Shown here: positions 44,640 through 54,060 of the stretch, in pieces
Layout of the letters: the number at the start of each line of letters is the position of its first letter
How positions within the stretch are numbered: the stretch's first letter is position 1
Source of the DNA: Sabulicella rubraurantiaca
Lineage (GTDB): Bacteria > Pseudomonadota > Alphaproteobacteria > Acetobacterales > Acetobacteraceae
DNA: 64,000 bases
Direction: 5' to 3'
NCBI RefSeq assembly: GCF_017355885.1
Contig: NZ_JAFEUU010000002.1
Coordinates: 310,001-374,000, forward strand
The notes under the pieces: model-generated
The model's input: the letters and a program-made list of their open reading frames with translations, nothing else
Told to the model about the DNA's origin: nothing
Databases searched by the model: none
Made by a program: the position numbers and the translations under genes

Positions 44640-45569
44640 ATGCTGCGTCGCCTGCCGCCGCTGAACGCCATCCGGGCCTTCGAGGCCGCCGCGCGGAGCG
44701 AGAGCTTCACGCGGGCGGCTGAGGAACTCTGCGTGACGCCCGGGGCGGTCAGTCACCAGGTCAAGGCGTTGGAGCAGAGCCTTGGTGTCCGGTTGTTCCT
44801 GCGCGAACGCCAGCGGCTGTCCTTGACGGAGGCGGGCCGCGAGTACCTCGCGGTCACCCGCGACGCGCTGGACCGGATCGCGCTCGGCACGGCTCGTCTC
44901 GTGCAGCGTCAGACGTCCGGTATCCTGACGGTCAGCACCTCGCCGGACTTCGCCGCGAAGTGGCTCGTCAATCGGCTCGGACGCTTCGCCGAGACCCACC
45001 CAGAGATCGATCTCCGCGTGTCGGCATCGGCGCATCACGTCGACCTCTCACGGGGCGAGGTCGATCTCGCGGTCCGCCATGGGGACGGCAACTGGCCGGG
45101 TCTTCACGTTGTGCGCTTGTGCTCGGAGCGGCTGTTTCCTGTCTGCAGTCCAAAGCTCTTCTCCGGGCGGAAGCGCATCACCACCCCGTCTGATCTCCTT
45201 CGTCTCCCACTGCTGCGCCTTGAGGATGAAAGGACCTGGGCGAGGTGGTTCTCAGCTGCGGGCGTGCGGGAGCCCGTGCCCCGCGGCCCGGTGTTGAACC
45301 AGGCGAGCATGCTGATCGACGCCGCGGTGGATGGGCAGGGTGTGGCGCTGGCCCGGACGGCTCTTGTGGCGTGGGACCTCATCCAGGGCCGCCTGGTGCG
45401 ACCGGTGGATGTTTCGTTGCCGATGGCGAACACGTACTGGGTCGTCTGCCCATCCGCAGTTGCGGACGTGCCGAGGATCGCGACCTTCCGCGACTGGCTC
45501 CTCGCCGAGGCGAAGGAGGACATGGGCCGCCTGCGGCAGCGCGGGATGGCGGGCGAGCGACGAGCGTAA
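44640..45569 (+). CDS. GcvA-type LysR transcriptional regulator
   Basis: A 309-residue regulator. LPPLNAIRAFEAAARSESFT and VTPGAVSHQVKALEQSLGVR form the winged helix, typical of the GcvA/AmpR branch. The effector domain has GILTVSTSPDFAAKWLVNRL and DLAVRHGDGNWPGLHVVRL. ATG 44640 (MLRRLPPLNAIRAF) is the family start; the longer frame to 44421 is not supported. It probably controls the divergent DLH-like gene. Its ligand is unknown. Confidence 0.88.
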   Translation: MLRRLPPLNAIRAFEAAARSESFTRAAEELCVTPGAVSHQVKALEQSLGVRLFLRERQRLSLTEAGREYLAVTRDALDRIALGTARLVQRQTSGILTVSTSPDFAAKWLVNRLGRFAETHPEIDLRVSASAHHVDLSRGEVDLAVRHGDGNWPGLHVVRLCSERLFPVCSPKLFSGRKRITTPSDLLRLPLLRLEDERTWARWFSAAGVREPVPRGPVLNQASMLIDAAVDGQGVALARTALVAWDLIQGRLVRPVDVSLPMANTYWVVCPSAVADVPRIATFRDWLLAEAKEDMGRLRQRGMAGERRA

Positions 45570-45685
45570 TCCTGCCACCCTCCTTCTGATCTGCTTGCGG
45601 TTCTCTGGTGTGCTCAGCGCGCCCTACTGCCGCAAAGGCAAGCCCAACAGCCAGAGCAACCTCAGGAACAGGTGCTGACCAGCCC

Positions 45686-46726
45686 TTAACGCCCGCGTCG
45701 GGGAGCAGCAAAGTACCGATGCAGGTCATTGAAGATCGCCGCGCCGCGCGTGAGTCGCTCCTCGTCATCCTCAGTCGCCGCGCAAAGGCCCGCGATTAGC
45801 GTCCGAACCCCATCTGCCTCAGGGCGGCCGAACTTGCCGTCTTTGAGGTCAATATCGTGCACGATCTCGGCCACCGCAGCGAGGGCGTGGTCGCCCTCCA
45901 GGTCGGCCCGACGCATCAGCACCTCGAAGGTGCAACGGTCTCCTTCGTGGGTGATCTCGGCCTCGGCCATGTCAAAGCGGATCTCGCCACGGACCGATGC
46001 GGCCGACTTGCCCCGCACGAAACGGAACCGCGCCGAAGGGTCAATGAAGCGTCGCACGAGCCAGGCTGAGGCGATGCGGTCCACGTGAACTCCAGCGCGC
46101 GTCACCCAGACCTTCCCCTTCAGCGCTGCGGCACCAGAGGCTCCCTCTGGTGCAACTGCCTTGGAGGGTGTGCCAGTTATGTCCGCCATTCGCTGGCCAA
46201 GCTCGCGAAGGAGGCTTTCCGCCGCTTGGCGGCCGTGTGCGCCGAAGAAGTCGATTGTCACGGCCTGTTCGAACCTTGACCGGAGGCGGGTGAGCCTCGT
46301 GCGCAACTCGCTTGTCGCACCGGCGCCAGACCTGTCCGCCTCGTCGAGGTCCGCGGCAAGCGTGCGGGCCTCCTCGGCCAGCGTCTCGTAATCGGCGTCC
46401 CTGGCCCGATCGAAGAGGGCGCGGACCTCGGCATCCGTCATGCCGTCGACCAAGCGCGCCTCACAGACCAGCGGCTCGCCTCCGGCCTCGGCGATCTCTT
46501 TCGCGAGCCAGCCGAAATCCTCCTGCGCCTCCGCCGTCAAGGGCAGCGCATAGGCCGCGTTCTTCAGGGCCACGGCGCCGAGCGCTTGCAGCCGCCGCCA
46601 GACCTTCACGCGGAGGTAGGCCGGCTTGGATGGCAGTTGGAAGACGAGCAGCAGCCAGCGTGCCTCGCCCCCGGCTTCGGACGAGGCCCTATCGGAGCTG
46701 GCCTGCTGCTCTGCTGTCCTGCTCAT
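45686..46726 (-). CDS. chrB: Chromate resistance protein ChrB
   Basis: A 346-residue protein. The N-terminal domain (ARWLLLVFQLPSKPAYLRVK, WRRLQALGAVALKNAAYALP) is the ChrB helix-turn-helix-like part. The C-terminal domain (GVHVDRIASAWLVRRFIDPS, FVRGKSAASVRGEIRFDM, GDRCTFEVLMRR) is the chromate-resistance exported/ChrB domain. ChrB proteins act as chromate-responsive regulators. It overlaps the upstream MFS gene by ATGA. The domain recurs alone in the plus-strand gene at 49097. Confidence 0.9.
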   Translation of the reverse strand: MSRTAEQQASSDRASSEAGGEARWLLLVFQLPSKPAYLRVKVWRRLQALGAVALKNAAYALPLTAEAQEDFGWLAKEIAEAGGEPLVCEARLVDGMTDAEVRALFDRARDADYETLAEEARTLAADLDEADRSGAGATSELRTRLTRLRSRFEQAVTIDFFGAHGRQAAESLLRELGQRMADITGTPSKAVAPEGASGAAALKGKVWVTRAGVHVDRIASAWLVRRFIDPSARFRFVRGKSAASVRGEIRFDMAEAEITHEGDRCTFEVLMRRADLEGDHALAAVAEIVHDIDLKDGKFGRPEADGVRTLIAGLCAATEDDEERLTRGAAIFNDLHRYFAAPRRGR

Positions 46727-47967
46727 CGGCCGCCAGCATCGCGCAGTCCGCCCTGGGGCGCACGCCGTGCCACCTCCTCCGGCGGCCGAACCTGGGAGAA
46801 AGCCTGGAGCAGCAGGAGGTCATAGGTGATCTTGAGTGCCCCAGCGAAGATCAGCGGCCAACCAAAGGGGCTGAGCCCCATCAGCCAGCCGGAGATCAGC
46901 GGCGAGAGGGCTGCGGCAAAACCGCGAGGCACGGCAGTGATGCTCGCCGCAGCCGGCCGCTCATGCGGTTCGACAACCGCCATGACGTAGGAGGAGCGGG
47001 TCGGCACGTCCATCTGAGACAGCAGAGCGCGCAAGACCAGCAGACCGAATGTGACAGTCGCATCTGGTGCGAAAGCGACGAGGATGAGGAACACGCTTGA
47101 TGGCAGATGGGTGAAGACCATCGTGTTCACCAGCCCGAAGCGTGCCGCCAAGGGGACGGCGGCGAAGTAGGACACGGCCGAGCAGAGGCTCGTCACGAAG
47201 AAGATCGTGCCGACGGCTGCCACGTCGAGCCCGAACCGCTCGGATAGCCAGAGCGCGAGCAGCGAGTTCACCACAAACCCGCCCCCGAAGCTGTCGAGCG
47301 AGAACAGTGCGGCAAGGCCATAGACCCGCCGACGCGACGGGCCGAGCGGTGCCGGCGGCGCGTCTCCCGGTGCCTCGGCGCGCGGCGACAGGCTGCGGTA
47401 GAGCGCGAAGCTTGCGAGCCCGAGGCCGCCGTAGAGCAGGAACAGCGCGTCGGCGATGGTGCGCGCCGAGGCGATCGACCCCAGCCAGTCCACGGCGCCG
47501 GCCGCGAGCGCGCCTAGGGCGCCGACCATCGAACCCACGAAGCTGTAGCGGGCGAACGCAGCAGTGCGCCGCTCCGCCGGCACCGACTGCGTCAGCACCG
47601 TGTGCTCCAGGGGAAGGAAAACGCCCACATCGCCCCCGGTCGGGCTGAGAGTGCCGACGAAGGCGATCAGCAGCAGCGGCCAGAAGCTGTCGAGAACGCC
47701 GAAAGCGAAGCCGCTCGCGGCCATCAGCAGGCTGGCTGCCAGCAGCGCGGGGCGGCGTCGGATGCGGTGGCCAACCGCGCCAAGCCCCAAAGCCAGGAGT
47801 GACGAGCCGAGCAGGGTGGCTGTCGAGATCGCTCCCACGGCCAGCGCGTCAAATCCAAGGCTGGACAGGTGAACAGGAAGGAGGATGGCAACGTAGCCAT
47901 CACCGAAGGCGCGCAATCCCCGCGCGAGCAGAATGCGCCGCGTGTCGGCCGGATTGCCCACGCTCAT
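46723..47967 (-). CDS. MFS transporter of the chromate island
   Basis: A 414-residue twelve-helix major facilitator starting MSVGNPADTRRILLARGLRA. Conserved blocks include GDGYVAILLPVHLSSLGFD, ADALFLLYGGLGLASFALY and QMDVPTRSSYVMAVVEPHER. MFS genes next to chrB are common in chromate operons; the substrate is not known. First gene of a leftward pair with chrB, divergent from the sod-rhodanese gene across 155 bp. Confidence 0.88.
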   Translation of the reverse strand: MSVGNPADTRRILLARGLRAFGDGYVAILLPVHLSSLGFDALAVGAISTATLLGSSLLALGLGAVGHRIRRRPALLAASLLMAASGFAFGVLDSFWPLLLIAFVGTLSPTGGDVGVFLPLEHTVLTQSVPAERRTAAFARYSFVGSMVGALGALAAGAVDWLGSIASARTIADALFLLYGGLGLASFALYRSLSPRAEAPGDAPPAPLGPSRRRVYGLAALFSLDSFGGGFVVNSLLALWLSERFGLDVAAVGTIFFVTSLCSAVSYFAAVPLAARFGLVNTMVFTHLPSSVFLILVAFAPDATVTFGLLVLRALLSQMDVPTRSSYVMAVVEPHERPAAASITAVPRGFAAALSPLISGWLMGLSPFGWPLIFAGALKITYDLLLLQAFSQVRPPEEVARRAPQGGLRDAGGR

Positions 47968-48122
47968 GTGGGAGCACTCATCTCCAAGCCCTCCTCATCG
48001 GCACATCCCAATTTGTGAGGAAGTCGTATCATGAAAGAGGGAAAATGCAACACTTGTATCTCATACCGGATCTGGCGTAGCGTTGGAACGCCAGCCAGCG
48101 AACCCCACAAGGAGTCGCCCGA

Positions 48123-49100
48123 ATGCCCCAGGCCGTCGCGCCTCTGAGCTTCAAGCCGTCACGGCTCCAGGGCCTCTCAGAACGCCTGCTGGCCAGCCAT
48201 TACGAGAACAACTACGGGGGCGCCTTACGGCGCCTGAACGCCATCGAGCGCCGCCTGGGCGAGATCGATTGGAGTTCAGCCCCGGTTTTCGAGATCAACG
48301 GCCTCAAGCGGGAGGAGCTGATCGCGGCCGGCTCAGTGATCCTGCACGAGGTCTACTTCGAAGGGCTCGGTGGCGAGGGGGGCGACCCCAACGGCGGCCT
48401 CGCCGCCGCACTTGAGCGGGACTTCGGCTCGGTCGCGCGCTGGCGTGCCGAGTTCGTCGGCATGGGCAAGGCCCTGGCCGGCGGGTCAGGCTGGGTGGTC
48501 CTCGCCTGGTCACCGCGCCTCGGTCGACTGGTGAACCACTGGGCGGCCGACCATGCCCACGGCTTGGCCGGCGGGTTGCCGGTGCTCGCGCTCGACATGT
48601 ACGAGCACTCCTACCACATCGACTTCGGCGCCCGCGCTGGCGAGTACGTCGACACGGTGATGCGCAATCTCCATTGGGGCCGTGTCGCGGCACGCCATAC
48701 GGCGGCGCTCTCCGCCGCAGTGCCGACCCCTGCCGCGCCTTACCCAGAGCCTGAAACCGTTTCGGCCGAGCGGCTGCGCGACATGCTCGCGCGCGGCGAA
48801 CCTGTCACGGTCCTCGACGCGCGAAAGCCCGAGGATCTGGCAGCCGCGTCCGACCGCATCGCGGGGTCCATCTGGCGCGACCCCGCCGCAATCGCCCGCT
48901 GGGCGGAGGACCTGCCGCGCGACCGACCGGTGGTCGCCTACTGCGTCTACGGCTTCCAGGTGAGCGGCGACGCAGCGGCCGAACTCCGGCGCCGGGGCTT
49001 TGATGCGGTGGTCCTGGGCGGCGGCATTGCCGCTTGGCACGCCATCGGCGCGCAGACAGCGCCCGTCAACAAGACAGACATCGAGGGAGAAGTGCGATGA
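48123..49100 (+). CDS. Superoxide dismutase-rhodanese fusion (ChrC/ChrE type)
   Basis: A 325-residue two-domain protein. Residues 1-205 are an Fe/Mn superoxide dismutase with all four metal ligand positions: His in LLASHYENNYGG, His in SVILHEVYFEG, and Asp and His in LALDMYEHSYHIDFG. Residues about 222-320 are a rhodanese domain with TVLDARKPEDLAAA and the active-site loop VVAYCVYGFQVSG (Cys). ChrC is a superoxide dismutase and ChrE a rhodanese-like protein of chromate operons; here they are one chain. It would limit superoxide made during chromate reduction. It overlaps the next gene by ATGA. Confidence 0.9.
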   Translation: MPQAVAPLSFKPSRLQGLSERLLASHYENNYGGALRRLNAIERRLGEIDWSSAPVFEINGLKREELIAAGSVILHEVYFEGLGGEGGDPNGGLAAALERDFGSVARWRAEFVGMGKALAGGSGWVVLAWSPRLGRLVNHWAADHAHGLAGGLPVLALDMYEHSYHIDFGARAGEYVDTVMRNLHWGRVAARHTAALSAAVPTPAAPYPEPETVSAERLRDMLARGEPVTVLDARKPEDLAAASDRIAGSIWRDPAAIARWAEDLPRDRPVVAYCVYGFQVSGDAAAELRRRGFDAVVLGGGIAAWHAIGAQTAPVNKTDIEGEVR

Positions 49101-49582
49101 CGAAATGGGTCACCCGCGAGCGTCCGAAGATCGACCGCATTGCCTGCCCCTGGCTGATCCGGCGCTTCGTCGAGGCCGACGCCGAGTTCCTCTATGTGCC
49201 GACCGACCGTGTCTTCGCGGCGGCAAGGGAAACCGGCGCGATCCCCTATGACATCCCCGGTGCAGAGCCATTCGCGCATGACGGCGAACTCTGCTCCTTT
49301 GACGCCATCATCAAGCATTATGAGCTGAAGGACCCCGCCCTGCGGCGGCTGGCCCTGATCGTGCGGGGCGCTGACACCGCCCGGCATGATCTGGCGCCGG
49401 AGGCCTCCGGCCTGCATGCCATCTCAATGGGACTGTCTGCGAATATTCCGGACGACCATGCGATGCTGGAGCAGGGCATGGTGATCTACGACGCGCTTTA
49501 CGCCTGGTGCCAATCCGAGAAGCCAGAGATCCATAACTGGACGCCGACGAGCCGCGTCGTGTCGCCGGAGGCCGCATCTTGA
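49097..49582 (+). CDS. ChrB C-terminal domain protein
   Basis: A 161-residue protein starting MTKWVTRERPKIDRIACPWL at 49097; ATGA overlap with the previous stop supports this start over the longer frame. It consists only of the chromate-resistance domain shared with the C-terminal half of ChrB (IACPWLIRRFVEADAEFLYV, HDGELCSFDAIIKHY, LHAISMGLSANIPDDHAML). It lacks the N-terminal regulatory half. Its job is unknown; coupling to chrA suggests a role in transport or sensing. Confidence 0.87.
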   Translation: MTKWVTRERPKIDRIACPWLIRRFVEADAEFLYVPTDRVFAAARETGAIPYDIPGAEPFAHDGELCSFDAIIKHYELKDPALRRLALIVRGADTARHDLAPEASGLHAISMGLSANIPDDHAMLEQGMVIYDALYAWCQSEKPEIHNWTPTSRVVSPEAAS

Positions 49583-50964
49583 ACGGCACTTCCACTGAAG
49601 CTGCCGCGACGGCGGCGGCCCGTTCGGCGGCAGCTGAGGCGACGGCCCGCATGCCATCCTTTGGTGAGGCCTTCAAAGTCTGGCTGAAGGTCGGGCTGCT
49701 CTCCTTTGGTGGCCCGGCGGGGCAGATCGCCCTGCTGCACCGCGAGGTCGTGGACGACCGCAACTGGGTCTCGGACGCGCGCTTCCTGCATGCGCTGAAC
49801 TTCTGCGCCTTGCTGCCGGGACCGGAGGCGCAGCAGCTTGCCACCTATCTTGGCTGGCTCATGCACGGGGTGCGCGGCGGCGTCGCCGCCGGGGCGCTGT
49901 TCGTCGTGCCGGGCGTGGTGGTGATGCTTGGCCTCACACTCCTTTATGTCACCTTTGGCGAGGTGCCCGCCGTCGCGGCGCTGTTCTTCGGCCTGAAATG
50001 TGCGGTGCTCGTTCTGGTGGTCGAGGCATTGCTGCGCGTGGCGCGGCGCGCGCTCAAGACGAACGAAGCCTGGGCCCTCGCAGCTACGGCCTTTCTGGCC
50101 CTTTACCTCTTCGGCGTGCCGTTCCCGATCGTCGTCCTGACCGCCGCCGTCATCGGCTACTTCGCGCCAGGCGCCTTCAAGGCAGGGGCCCACGGCTCCG
50201 CAAAGGACGGTCCACCCGCGGTGCTTGATGCGGTTCTGGCGGCGGACCCAGAACGGCCGGCTCGATTTGCGGCGAAGGCCTGGCGCGCCGGCTGGATTGC
50301 TGTCGCGCTCTGGCTGGTCCCCGTCGCGGTGCTGATGCTCATCGTCGGTGGCGTCTTCGCGGATGTTGCTTGGTTCTTCTCGAAGATGGCCGTGGTCACG
50401 GTGGGAGGCGCTTATGCCGTGCTCGCCTATGTCGCCCAGGAGGCCGTCCAAAGCTATGGCTGGCTCACGCCAGAGCAGATGCTGGTGGGCCTCGGTCTCG
50501 CTGAGACTACGCCTGGGCCGCTAATCCTGGTCCTGCAGTTTGTTGGCTTTCTTGCCGGCTATGGTGCGGGGGGTCTTGTCTGGGGCGTCTTGGCCTCTCT
50601 TCTGACGGTCTGGGTCACCTTCGCGCCCTGCTTTGCCTTCATCTTTCTGGGTGCCCCCTACGTCGAGAGACTGCATTCGAACCGGGAACTGACAGGCGCC
50701 CTGGCGGCGGTGACGGCGGCGGTGGTCGGGGTCATTGCCAACCTCGCGCTCTGGTTCGGCCTACGCGTGCTGTTCGCCGATGTGGGGCGTTGGGAGATTG
50801 GGCCGCTAGGCCTCGATGTCCCCAGGCTCAGCTCGTTGGATCCGGTCGCCCTTGCGCTCGCCGCGCTCGCTGCCGTCTGCTTGTTCTGGCTGAGGCTTGG
50901 CCTGCTGCGCACCCTCGGTATCACGGCCGCCGTTGGGCTGGTGGCGAAGCTCGTTCTGGGATGA
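49579..50964 (+). CDS. chrA: Chromate efflux transporter ChrA
   Basis: A 461-residue long-chain CHR transporter with two homologous halves. Each half carries the conserved pattern: FKVWLKVGLLSFGGPAGQIA and LLPGPEAQQLATYLGW in the first, FFSKMAVVTVGGAYAVLAYV and GLAETTPGPLILVLQFVGF in the second. It exports chromate. The frame opens at TTG, which overlaps the preceding TGA. An internal ATG at 49651 (MPSFGEAFKVWLKV) with GAGGCGAC upstream is an alternative start. Main resistance gene of the island. Confidence 0.94.
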   Translation: MNGTSTEAAATAAARSAAAEATARMPSFGEAFKVWLKVGLLSFGGPAGQIALLHREVVDDRNWVSDARFLHALNFCALLPGPEAQQLATYLGWLMHGVRGGVAAGALFVVPGVVVMLGLTLLYVTFGEVPAVAALFFGLKCAVLVLVVEALLRVARRALKTNEAWALAATAFLALYLFGVPFPIVVLTAAVIGYFAPGAFKAGAHGSAKDGPPAVLDAVLAADPERPARFAAKAWRAGWIAVALWLVPVAVLMLIVGGVFADVAWFFSKMAVVTVGGAYAVLAYVAQEAVQSYGWLTPEQMLVGLGLAETTPGPLILVLQFVGFLAGYGAGGLVWGVLASLLTVWVTFAPCFAFIFLGAPYVERLHSNRELTGALAAVTAAVVGVIANLALWFGLRVLFADVGRWEIGPLGLDVPRLSSLDPVALALAALAAVCLFWLRLGLLRTLGITAAVGLVAKLVLG

Positions 50965-51170
50965 AGCTGGCATGGGCGCAGCACCGCGAGTGGCTGGCTT
51001 AAGAGTTCTGGCCCAGCTGGCAGCACCGGGGGATGGACGCCTGCTCTCGTCAGCCCCCGCAAGGTCCAAGCTCCGCCTGAACGGCAGAAGGCCGAACAGC
51101 AGGTCATGGTTTTTCTTCGTCACCATCGTGGGAGCCGACCGCCGCACCCACATTCCAGGAGGATGAAGCC

Positions 51171-52151
51171 ATGCACATTCGGACGACGCTCAGGATCGTT
51201 CTTCTGAGCCTTGTCGCGCTGATGCCGCAGGCAGGGGCGTCCGGCCAAACCCAGCCGAACGCCACTGCGCCTGCGCCCAGCGCGCCGGGCGGGGACCCGG
51301 ACTGGCGCAACACCATTGCCGAGGTGCTGGGAAAGCCCGGCACCGATATGCCCGGCGAAGTCTACCGCGTTGCGCTGCCGCGCACCGACCTGCAGGTGAC
51401 ACTCGACGGCGTGCGGCTCCTGCCGGGCTTTGCGCTCGGCTCATGGGTGGCCTTCCATGAGCATGGCGGGCAGGTCATGCTGATGGGCGACTTGGTCCTG
51501 CTGGAAAGCGAGATCGCGCCCGTGATGCGCCGCCTTGCCGAAGGCGGCGTGGAGGTGACGGCCCTGCACAATCACCTCGTCCGGGCCCAGCCAGCCACCA
51601 TGTATCTGCACGTAGCTGGCCTCGGAGAGCCAAGGCGGATCGCTGTCGTCCTTCGGACCGCAGTCCAGGAAAGCGCGACACCGCTCGAAGGTGCCGCGAG
51701 CCCGTCCGCGGAGGACAGGATGGAGGGGCTCGACACCGCCGCCTTCACCCAGGCTCTCGGCCGCGAGGGTCGTGTCGCTGGGGCCGTCTATTCCGTGTCG
51801 GTGCCGCGCGCGGAGGCGGTTCAGGAGAATGGCGCGGAGGTGCCGCCGGCCATGGGTCTCGGAACGGTGATCAACCTCCAGGCGGCCGGAAATGGCCGAG
51901 CCGCGGTCACGGGTGATTTCGTCCTGACAGCCCCCGAGGTGGTACCGGTTCAGCGGGCGCTGGTTGAGAGCGGCATCGAGGTCACCGCCATCCACAACCA
52001 CATGCTTCACGAGCAGCCCCGCTTGTTCTTCATGCACTTCTGGGGGGTGGGCGAGCCCGAGGGCTTGGCCCGCGGCCTGCGCACGGCGCTCGATCGCACG
52101 AATAGCCGCCGCACCGATGCGGCGCCTGGCCGTGATGGCGGTCGGAGGTGA
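51171..52151 (+). CDS. Exported DUF1259 protein
   Basis: A 326-residue protein with GGAGG before the ATG and signal peptide LRIVLLSLVALMPQAGASGQ. It contains two homologous DUF1259 halves, each with the signature VTA(L/I)HNH(L/M) followed by QPxxxxxHxxGxGEP: EVTALHNHLVRAQPATMYLH at about 125 and EVTAIHNHMLHEQPRLFFMH at about 260. His-rich motifs suggest metal binding. Such genes are often found in chromate islands. Role unknown. Confidence 0.85.
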   Translation: MHIRTTLRIVLLSLVALMPQAGASGQTQPNATAPAPSAPGGDPDWRNTIAEVLGKPGTDMPGEVYRVALPRTDLQVTLDGVRLLPGFALGSWVAFHEHGGQVMLMGDLVLLESEIAPVMRRLAEGGVEVTALHNHLVRAQPATMYLHVAGLGEPRRIAVVLRTAVQESATPLEGAASPSAEDRMEGLDTAAFTQALGREGRVAGAVYSVSVPRAEAVQENGAEVPPAMGLGTVINLQAAGNGRAAVTGDFVLTAPEVVPVQRALVESGIEVTAIHNHMLHEQPRLFFMHFWGVGEPEGLARGLRTALDRTNSRRTDAAPGRDGGRR

Positions 52152-52161
52152 GGAGGCAGCC

Positions 52162-52854
52162 ATGCGGAGTGATCAGCAATCCACGCAAGGCGCGCTTGTC
52201 GCCGCGCTTCTGATGGGCGCCATCGCCGTGGCGCTTGGATCCCGAGGCGTCGCGGCGCAGACCGCTGGGGCGACGGTGCCGCACACCTTCGAAGATATGC
52301 CCGCAGGCACTCCGCCGCCTGGCTTCACCTTCGCGCTCACGGGCCGGGGTCGGTCCGTGCGGTGGGTGGTGCTTGAGGACCGGTCGTCGCCAGCCGGTCC
52401 GGCCGTGCTCGCCGAGACAAGCGGCGATCGGACGAGCGACCGCTTTCCGCTGGCGATTCTGGACGGCTTCGAGGCGCGCGACGTGGCCGTATCGGTGCGG
52501 TTCAGGCCGGTTTCCGGCACCATCGACCAAGCGGCAGGGCTGGTGGTGCGGCTTCGTGACCCGCGCAACTACTACATTGCCCGTGCCAACGCGCTGGAGA
52601 ACAACGTGCGCCTTTATCGCGTCGTGGACGGGCGGCGGACCCAGTTTGCGGGCGTCGATGTTCCGGTGCCCCGTGACCGATGGCAGACGCTGGGGCTCCG
52701 TGTCGAGGGCGACCGGTTGGTAGTTTCGCTCGACGGACGCGAGCTGTTTGCTGTGACAGACCGAACCTTCCGCGAGGCTGGCCGGGTGGGGCTGTGGACA
52801 AAGGCGGACAGCGTCACCCATTTCGATGACTTCCGCGTGGAGCTGGTGCGGTAG
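52162..52854 (+). CDS. Exported LamG/concanavalin-like protein
   Basis: A 230-residue protein. The start at 52162 follows GAGGAGG and begins MRSDQQSTQGALVAALLMGA, a signal peptide ending VAAQ. The mature part is a beta-sandwich like DUF1080/LamG domains: FPLAILDGFEARDVAVSVRF, AAGLVVRLRDPRNYYIARAN, LGLRVEGDRLVVSLDGRELF and GLWTKADSVTHFDDFRVE. It binds polysaccharide or acts structurally in known relatives. Ten nt after the DUF1259 gene, so the two form a unit at the end of the chromate island. Confidence 0.78.
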   Translation: MRSDQQSTQGALVAALLMGAIAVALGSRGVAAQTAGATVPHTFEDMPAGTPPPGFTFALTGRGRSVRWVVLEDRSSPAGPAVLAETSGDRTSDRFPLAILDGFEARDVAVSVRFRPVSGTIDQAAGLVVRLRDPRNYYIARANALENNVRLYRVVDGRRTQFAGVDVPVPRDRWQTLGLRVEGDRLVVSLDGRELFAVTDRTFREAGRVGLWTKADSVTHFDDFRVELVR

Positions 52855-53054
52855 CGGCACGCAGTGACTTTGGAAGAGGGCGTGGCAGCGCATCAGGGAG
52901 CGACTCTTGTGCGCGGCGTCGGCGACGTGGGCTCCACCGTTGCACACACGCTGTTTCTCGCAGGTGTCGCCGTTGGCCTCCATGACGGGCCAGCCCCGGC
53001 TGCCGTTCCAGGCGATTAGCCGAAGCGTGGCGCAGAGCAAGCCTGAGACTCATG

Positions 53055-53288
53055 TTATCCGATTAGAAATTCGTCCCTGGACTTGCCGCATGCCTGGTCG
53101 GCCTGCAGCCACCTAGGCATGCGGCCATGGCCGCTCCAAAGCTCCCTGTTCGGTCCACGGTATTCCGGTGCAGGGCTCTCGCGTTCACCCTTCCGCGCCG
53201 ACTTTCCTCGGCTGCGCCCGGTCGGCTGGGTTGGACTCACCGAGAACTCAAACAGCGTTAGCTCGTAGCGCCCTTGTTCGCGATCCAT
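53055..53288 (-). CDS. Short H-NS C-terminal domain protein, probable fragment
   Basis: A 77-residue frame whose last 45 residues are the H-NS DNA-binding domain: PAPEYRGPNRELWSGHGRMP, then RWLQADQACGKSRDEFLIG. The usual N-terminal dimerisation helices are absent; residues 1-30 are low quality. It may be a translated mini-protein or a remnant. It is paralogous to the broken fragment at 40381. Placed at the edge of the chromate island and the helical-family block. The stretch 52855-53054 before it holds no gene. Confidence 0.5.
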   Translation of the reverse strand: MDREQGRYELTLFEFSVSPTQPTGRSRGKSARKGERESPAPEYRGPNRELWSGHGRMPRWLQADQACGKSRDEFLIG

Positions 53289-54060
53289 GCGCCCGAGTAG
53301 ATGGCGAGCGAGGGGTAATGGCTGCTATCGCCGAGGCGGACAGCCCGATATTCCGGCTATCGTGCTGGACTGCCGTCCGCGCTTCTGCCCTCCTGCTCCT
53401 GCCCAAGAGTGGCTGCGGCGCGACCCCATGGATGGTAGCGACACATTCTCCTGCGGCGCCGAGAGGATCCTGCGCCAGCGTGGGCTATGCCCCTCAGAAG
53501 CGGCGATGCCAGCGCGTGTAACGGGCGACGACTTCGGGGCGGACCCGGCGATACCACGAGCGGAACCAGCCATGGTGGACGATCAGCATTGAGACGAGCG
53601 CATCTGATTGGAAGTGAAGGCACCACGCCTCCTTGGTCGACGGCTCGTACAATTTGGGTCAGGTGACGGTCGAGTTGGCAGTAATGCGTACGGTCCGATC
53701 AGGCGCCGGGCCGCCTCAGGCCACGGCAGGCCTGAGAAGCCCCCCCAGCTCGGGCGCGATCGCTTGGCTTCGGCCGGTTCGACATGATCGCCCGTCGCTG
53801 AGATCCAACAGCAGAGTACTGGCGGAAGTATTCTTGGGCATAAAAATGGAGCCCTGTCGCCTGAGTGGATTAAAGGGCCTCAAAAAAGACTAACCGGCAG
53901 ACTTGGAAATAGCGCAGTCACAAAAATATCACGCGATACTGCTCCGGAGTGGGAGAAGAGAAAATATCAGCTGCCAAGCAGTGTCCGGCTCCTTTGCTGA
54001 ATGTTGGTGTACTTGCGGTGGCCCCCTTGGCGCTCCGCGCATTCATGCCCAGGAAAGCGG
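53289..54060. other. Long region without a supported gene
   Basis: 772 bp of mixed base composition. A minus-strand frame ending at 53494 (HHGWFRSWYRRVRPEVVARY and a basic end) looks partly protein-like but has only a TTG start and no ribosome-binding site; it may be a fragment. From about 53860 the GC content drops (e.g. AAAAATATCACGCGATACTG), which may hold the promoter of the next gene. Confidence 0.4.
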
